Assembly (NCBI GenBank): GCA_027577415.1
Contig: JANBQS010000832.1
Coordinates: 1 to 11,404, forward strand
Direction: 5' to 3'
From: Coemansia sp. RSA 922
Lineage: Eukaryota > Kickxellomycota > Kickxellomycetes > Kickxellales > Kickxellaceae
Length of the DNA: 11,404 nt
In this document: in pieces, positions 7,638-11,404 of the stretch
Position numbering within the stretch: the stretch's first letter is position 1
Layout: every line of letters starts with the position of its first letter
Notes under the pieces: model-generated
Database searches by the model: none
Told to the model about the DNA's origin: nothing
What the model saw: the letters and a program-made list of their open reading frames with translations, nothing else
Made by a program: the position numbers and the translations under genes

Positions 7638-8915
7638 CTAATAGATATAATTCAGGGTATGCAATGCTAAAGTGTTGTTATCAGCCTCCTCTTTCTCTTT
7701 CTCTCTTTTAGCCTTTGCTGCTTTAATTGCTAGAAATTTTGCTTTTCCATTATCTGACCGAGTTTTTCTCTCTTCAGCCTTCCTCCTAGCTTCAGCCTCT
7801 TCGGCTTTTCTAGCCTTTTCTGCTTTAATTTCTAGAAGTCTTGCTTTTCCTTTTTTTGACCGAGTTTCTCTCTCTTCAGCCTTTCTCCTAGCTTCGGCAT
7901 CAATATTTGCCTGTATCATAGCAGCTTGTGCCCGCTCATTATCTTCTGTTTGTTTCCTTATTGCCATGATCTTTTTATATTTTTCTTCTTGAGCCAGCCT
8001 GGTAGCTTCTGCTTGCTCTTTAGCAGCATTTATCATTGCAAGTTTTGCCTTTCCAACATTAGTCAGGCCTGGTTTGTACCTACGACTGGGATTCGCAATT
8101 ACATGACTCTGTTTAATCTTTAGAAGGTTTGTAGATTGTTGAATTCTTTTCTGCTTTCCAGTATTGCCAATCTTCCTTCCAGTACCTACTATATTCGATT
8201 TTCCCTTTGCTTTATCTGGTGAGTTCTTGGCAGCCTCTTCATTTGCCTTTGCAAGTTTATCTGCCTCTGCCTTTTTAAGAGCAGCTCTGGCTTTTACTCT
8301 TGCAAGTCTGTTTGCTTCTTCTTGCTGAATCTTTGCCAGTCTAGCAGCCTCATCATCATCACCCTCATTCTTGCCTTCTGGATCCTTGAACTTGTTATAG
8401 AACATCCACACTATGCCTGCATTAATAAAGCCCAGTGGAAGGCTGGCAATGCATATTGTGCTAGAGCCTACAATAATGTACAACATTATTTCAGGTGAAA
8501 ATGGCTTGGCACAAGTGTCTCCATCCTCACACAAGTGCTGCTGGTAGCCCTGATACAATGCTAGTATCAGCGGGTCTTGCAAGGTAAACAATCCAATGGC
8601 AGCAAAGGCAAATCCGTATGCAATGTGTCTGAATCTTCTACGTGCAAATAATGGAAAGTTTTTCCTAAAGAACCCCTTGGTACCAAAATTGCACAGGGCC
8701 AGCACTAACAGCCATATCATTATGACTCCACGTCGAAAGTACTGGATAGTAAACATAGGTGATGAATAGAAGGGGATCTGGTAGGCAATCATAAATCCCT
8801 GGCAACAAGCCATCAGTAAACACACAATAATGTTTAGTGCATTACAAGCACGTTGGAAACGGCGTCTTTCATCCTTGGCCATTTCCTCTTCTGGGCTCAG
8901 ATATGGAGGGTCCAT
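7638..8915 (-). CDS. Four-TM membrane protein with repeat-bearing coiled-coil tail (425 aa), unknown function
   Basis: Residues 1-22 are acidic/basic and cytosolic. Hydrophobic segments follow at about 24-45, 62-79, 97-114 and 143-173, with a Cys-framed loop CEDGDTC (129-135) between the third and fourth. The first half resembles in layout Tvp15/COPI-associated-type four-TM proteins, but I cannot assert homology. From about 186 to the end the chain is Ala/Lys/Glu/Arg-rich and should form a long charged helix or coiled coil. It contains two tandem 34-residue copies beginning AEARRKAEER, plus a more diverged GKAKLAMINAAK unit upstream. An in-frame ATG at 9038 would add 41 Leu/Tyr-rich residues; I prefer 8915 because T-rich leaders are the rule here. 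Codon use is AT-richer than in the genes to the left. Likely an organelle or plasma-membrane protein with a cytosolic arm. Confidence 0.7.
   Translation of the reverse strand: MDPPYLSPEEEMAKDERRRFQRACNALNIIVCLLMACCQGFMIAYQIPFYSSPMFTIQYFRRGVIMIWLLVLALCNFGTKGFFRKNFPLFARRRFRHIAYGFAFAAIGLFTLQDPLILALYQGYQQHLCEDGDTCAKPFSPEIMLYIIVGSSTICIASLPLGFINAGIVWMFYNKFKDPEGKNEGDDDEAARLAKIQQEEANRLARVKARAALKKAEADKLAKANEEAAKNSPDKAKGKSNIVGTGRKIGNTGKQKRIQQSTNLLKIKQSHVIANPSRRYKPGLTNVGKAKLAMINAAKEQAEATRLAQEEKYKKIMAIRKQTEDNERAQAAMIQANIDAEARRKAEERETRSKKGKARLLEIKAEKARKAEEAEARRKAEERKTRSDNGKAKFLAIKAAKAKREKEKEEADNNTLALHTLNYIY
7711..7898 (-). repeat. Tandem 102-bp repeat inside the membrane-protein gene
   Basis: Two closely similar copies, about 7711-7812 and 7813-7898 (the second partial), have a 102-bp period and encode 34 residues each. 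They share GCTTTAATT, CTAGAA, TTGCTTTTCC, TGACCGAGTTT and CTCTTCAGCC blocks. The period is an exact multiple of three, so copy-number change would keep the frame. Confidence 0.8.
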
Positions 8916-9737
8916 TACGTAGTGAGTATTTCTAGGCAATAATGAAAAGTTTACAAGGATATAGTTTAAGTAATAGTAATACAAGTTGGGAAGAAAATAA
9001 AGAAAAAGAAGATGGTAATCTGTAGATACTAGAAGCATTATGCTAATGTGGTGGCATTTCTTCCCAAGCTTGCCTTTAAAAGGTATAAAGGATATCTAAC
9101 AAAGATATGTCAGCTTTTTACTCTTTGAGAAGGTTTTTTTTTTAACCAAAAGCCATAGTAAAAGGAATACCTTTTGCTTACCACAAACTGCTAAAAAAGC
9201 CTTTTCTTAAAAGAAAAGTACTCTTTGTCAATAGCTTATTATGTGAATTTTTCTTTCTAAAGGCTTTGAAAAATATTATTTTTGCAACTTTATCCCACTG
9301 CTTACTCTTTCTTGGCCACTTGTGGTGCACATGTGCATTCTCTTGTAATGTGTTTGTGCGAATATAGTTAGTCTGTAGGCACCCAATTATGTTGTCACTG
9401 GGAATGGAATATTGATGATAATAATTTCCATACGTATTCTACATAGTTGACAGCACAGATGGCCTTGAAATTCCTTTCCAGTAGTTGTTTGGAATCTTGC
9501 CTTGATGATCCTTGTAGCAATATAAAAACTTTGTGCTCTGTGTAAGCACCAACTTTAGTCAATTACCTTTTTCTTACCTGAAGAGGAAACTGTACATGTC
9601 TTACTATGCTAGTGTACCTGGTGCCAATATAGTTTTAAAGTAATATTTCAATCTTAACTATCAAGTACAACCCATTACAAGGGCATTGGAGGTACATGTG
9701 CAGCTTGCTTACGGATATTAGTGGTGAATAATTCGCC

Positions 9738-9938
9738 TATAAAAGTTAGATATTACCTTCACTCTTATGTTATTTGTCAATAGTTAATCACAACAGCATG
9801 GCTTCCCTGTGTCTCAGATCCACAATTTCACTAGCTTGACACTGGGAGGACCCTCTGTCATCCAAGACTTTAAGAAGGGGGTGGAGCTAACAGTAAAATT
9901 TTTAGAATGCAAACAAAACAAGAATATATCTCAACATA
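9738..9938 (+). pseudogene. Possible relic of a plus-strand gene (promoter, start and frame-shifted coding segment)
   Basis: TATAAAAG at 9738 stands 60 nt before an ATG at 9798, good spacing for this locus. The ATG frame gives only MASLCLRSTISLA before a stop. In another frame the same DNA reads on to about 9938 with well-balanced protein content including HGFPVSQIHNFTSLTLGG and IQDFKKGVELTV. A pyrimidine-rich CTCAG acceptor-like site sits just before ATCCAC. The pattern of Leu-Thr-Leu, Gly-Pro and Gly-x-x-Leu-Thr-Val weakly recalls the first strands of secreted beta-sandwich proteins such as ML-domain lipid binders, but this is a guess. It may also be chance, since open frames of this size are expected in AT-rich DNA. 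Confidence 0.2.
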
Positions 9939-10193
9939 AATAAAAGTAAGTGAGAATATAGACTAGCAATCTCTAGTATGCAAAAACAATATAATACTTG
10001 TAGAAAAAGTAATGTACCAGTTGGGACACACAGAACTGCAGCCAAAGCTGGCAGCAGCAAATGCTGAGTGAGCTACAATTTATGATTCACTCCTCTGAAA
10101 GATCATGGGTAGAAATTCTTTAGTCTGCTATTGCTCAAATACACACATATATTCTATATTATACTCACTAACTTGTTCCAACTTGACAACAAA

Positions 10194-10199
10194 TTTATT
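10194..10199 (-). terminator. AATAAA polyadenylation signal (AA9-like gene)
   Basis: TTTATT on the plus strand reads AATAAA on the minus strand, about 30 nt past the stop codon of the AA9-like gene, a normal position for a fungal 3' end signal. Confidence 0.5.
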
Positions 10200-10227
10200 C
10201 TATTACAATAAAAAAACTACTAACTAA

Positions 10228-11028
10228 TTATGCCCTATTGCTGCCATCATGGGCAACAGCTGGAGGGTCATACTCTGGAGGACCAAGTGAGGCCATCTTA
10301 CTAATGTAGCTCAAAGCAGTGGTGGTCATAATGTCAAGCTTTAATGCTGGATGATTCTCCTTGTAATACCCGGGAAATGGCACTCCCACAGGTACTCCAT
10401 TTGGCACCACTGTACTACCTGTGTTGGTATACTTTATCAAACCACAAGAAGGATAAAACTGTGCTCCCATTTGAGGGTCTTGAGTATTAGTCTTCTCTGC
10501 CATGTTTAGCCCAATCACTTCTGCTCTGATAATGTATGTGTCTGACTTGAGGAATGGCTTCATGGGCACTGCAAGTATGCCATCATTAGCTATAATCTTC
10601 TCTGAACACCAGGCATCACTATCACCAACATATTCATATATCTTAAACCACTTGTGGCCACTGATATCTGCCTTGGCTGGAGCTAAATACACCACACATG
10701 GTCCCCAAATGTTCTTGTCTGCCATGAGCTGTGTGGCATTAGCTGAGCGGTTGTCCACATCAAAGGAAAGGTAAAGTACATCATCAGAGGTGACCTCTAG
10801 TGCCTTCTGTGTGCTTAGTGTAATGTTTCCTGTTCTACACATCATTTCTGGTGACTTTATGTTTAAAACTGGTGTGCTTGGATTAGTTGACATGGACAAG
10901 AGGTAGTTCACTGAGAAATCTGAACGTTTATATGAATCCATTCCCTTGAGAAACTTTTGAGCCAGTCCCAAGTTGGCAGAGCTCAAACATAAGGCAGCCA
11001 CCAGGGCCACAGAATAAAACAGCTTCAT
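10228..11028 (-). CDS. Secreted AA9 (LPMO)-like protein lacking the copper histidine brace
   Basis: The 266-residue protein starts with a clear signal peptide (1-23, cut after GLA), so the mature chain begins Gln-Lys-Phe. The rest follows the AA9 fold: a Cys64 segment, GPCVVYLAP (109-117), WFKIYE (127-132), WCSEKIIAND (140-149), YIIRAEVIGLN (165-175), GAQFYPSC (188-195) and a closing PFPGYY. AA9 enzymes cleave cellulose oxidatively using copper held by an N-terminal His and a second His. Here the N terminus is Gln, the second His position before GP is Trp108, and the secondary His of the ALH motif is Asn175; only Gln190 and Tyr192 remain. Cys64-Cys195 fits the conserved disulfide, while Cys111-Cys141 may be an extra one. 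Sequons occur at Asn68, Asn93 and Asn97. No cellulose-binding module is present. The ATG at 11028 is the first in frame. It is probably a non-oxidative secreted carbohydrate- or wall-binding protein. Confidence 0.82.
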   Translation of the reverse strand: MKLFYSVALVAALCLSSANLGLAQKFLKGMDSYKRSDFSVNYLLSMSTNPSTPVLNIKSPEMMCRTGNITLSTQKALEVTSDDVLYLSFDVDNRSANATQLMADKNIWGPCVVYLAPAKADISGHKWFKIYEYVGDSDAWCSEKIIANDGILAVPMKPFLKSDTYIIRAEVIGLNMAEKTNTQDPQMGAQFYPSCGLIKYTNTGSTVVPNGVPVGVPFPGYYKENHPALKLDIMTTTALSYISKMASLGPPEYDPPAVAHDGSNRA

Positions 11029-11324
11029 AAATTGAGTGTACAAAATAATGCAATAAAAATAGCAAATAAGAAAGTATGAAGATGAAAGGCAAAGTGCCAA
11101 CAGTTCATCAAAACCCAGAGAACAACATGTTGAAAGAAAAAGAAAAAGAAATAGGTAAAAAGAAAATTTTCAAAGAATTGTAGGCAAAGGATTCCTCAAA
11201 GAAAAAGAAGACAAAAGCTCCAAAAGAACTGGCATGATCATTCCACCTTTAGCTCTTTCTTTTCAAAGAATAAGTATGGCAACCAGAGTAAGGCTTGGGA
11301 GGAGCACAGTTGGTAATAGAAAAT
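11029..11324 (-). promoter_or_regulatory. Upstream region of the AA9-like gene, CT-rich on the gene strand
   Basis: Read on the gene's strand this stretch is pyrimidine-rich (CTTTTTCTTTTTC near 11134-11150), like the leaders of the other genes. Two GGCAAAG motifs (near 11086 and 11183) and two TCAAAG/AAAG clusters recur. No clear TATA box is visible. The stretch contains no CpG at all. Confidence 0.35.
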
Positions 11325-11404
11325 AGTTGAGAGGGGGTTAGAGAGGGGGTTAGAAGAGGGGGTTTAGAAGAAGAGAGAGAGGGGGTTAGAAGAGAGAGAG
11401 GGGG
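11325..11404 (+). repeat. Homopurine G-rich degenerate repeat at the window end (GGGGGTTAGA units)
   Basis: Five runs of five G occur at 11333-11337, 11345-11349, 11358-11362, 11381-11385 and 11400-11404, four of them followed by TTAGA or TTTAGA and then GA dinucleotide filler of variable length. The tract continues off the window edge. The G4-6TTAG content resembles irregular telomere-type repeats with the G-rich strand pointing outward, and it could form G-quadruplex or triplex structures. It may instead be a simple low-complexity satellite. Confidence 0.6.

Larger units (their letters stand above)
8916..10227. other. 1.3-kb AT-rich region without a convincing intact gene
   Basis: This stretch separates two minus-strand genes. 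The part near 8916-9270 should hold the promoter of the membrane-protein gene; it is rich in small AAAGG/CCTTT palindromes (for example CCTTTAAAAGG at 9073-9083 and an 8-bp inverted repeat at 9201-9218). A 12-bp perfect palindrome TGCACATGTGCA lies at 9326-9337. A plus-strand TATAAAAG at 9738-9745 is followed by an ATG at 9798 whose frame closes after 13 codons, while the next frame reads on with protein-like content. CpG is almost absent: only about four from 9039 to 9734 and none from 9736 to 10227. I see no tRNA, no transposon ends and no long open frame. Confidence 0.5.

Noticed and set aside
7672..7992. 106-codon plus-strand Ser/Phe/Ala-rich frame
   Set aside because: Antisense mirror of the Lys/Glu/Arg-rich repeat tail of the membrane protein.

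Overview
The window looks like nuclear DNA of a filamentous or early-diverging fungus. Genes are compact and intron-poor, 5' leaders are T/C-rich, and AATAAA-type 3' signals are present. The one clear intron is short (76 nt) with a CTAAT branch site. The gene set (oligopeptide transporter, Ypt1/Rab1, EAPP homologue, secreted AA9-like protein) fits a fungus. The lineage cannot be fixed from sequence alone; a Kickxellomycotina-like genome is only a guess.

Left part (1-7250), CpG-rich and gene-dense: an OPT-family oligopeptide transporter (200-2626, +) is followed after 133 bp by a BAHD-type acyltransferase (2760-4136, +). That gene converges on a small single C2H2 zinc-finger protein (4193-4465, -). 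The zinc-finger gene shares a 447-bp divergent promoter region with ypt1 (4913-5621, +, first exon only 14 nt). ypt1 converges on a short EAPP homologue (5668-6051, -), and upstream of EAPP on the same strand lies a short-chain dehydrogenase with a C-terminal membrane anchor (6185-7057, -).

Right part (about 7250-11404), AT-richer and progressively stripped of CpG: a four-TM membrane protein with a long charged tail built partly from 34-residue repeats (7638-8915, -); a 1.3-kb stretch with no convincing intact gene, holding small palindromes and coding-like fragments; and a secreted AA9 (lytic polysaccharide monooxygenase)-like protein (10228-11028, -) that has lost both copper-binding histidines. 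The window ends in a homopurine tract with repeated GGGGGTTAGA units that might be degenerate telomere-type sequence.

The genes do not form an obvious pathway. The strongest points for follow-up are the histidine-brace-less AA9 protein, the CpG gradient that separates a housekeeping-like left half from an accessory-like right half, the repeat-tailed membrane protein, and the G-rich end.
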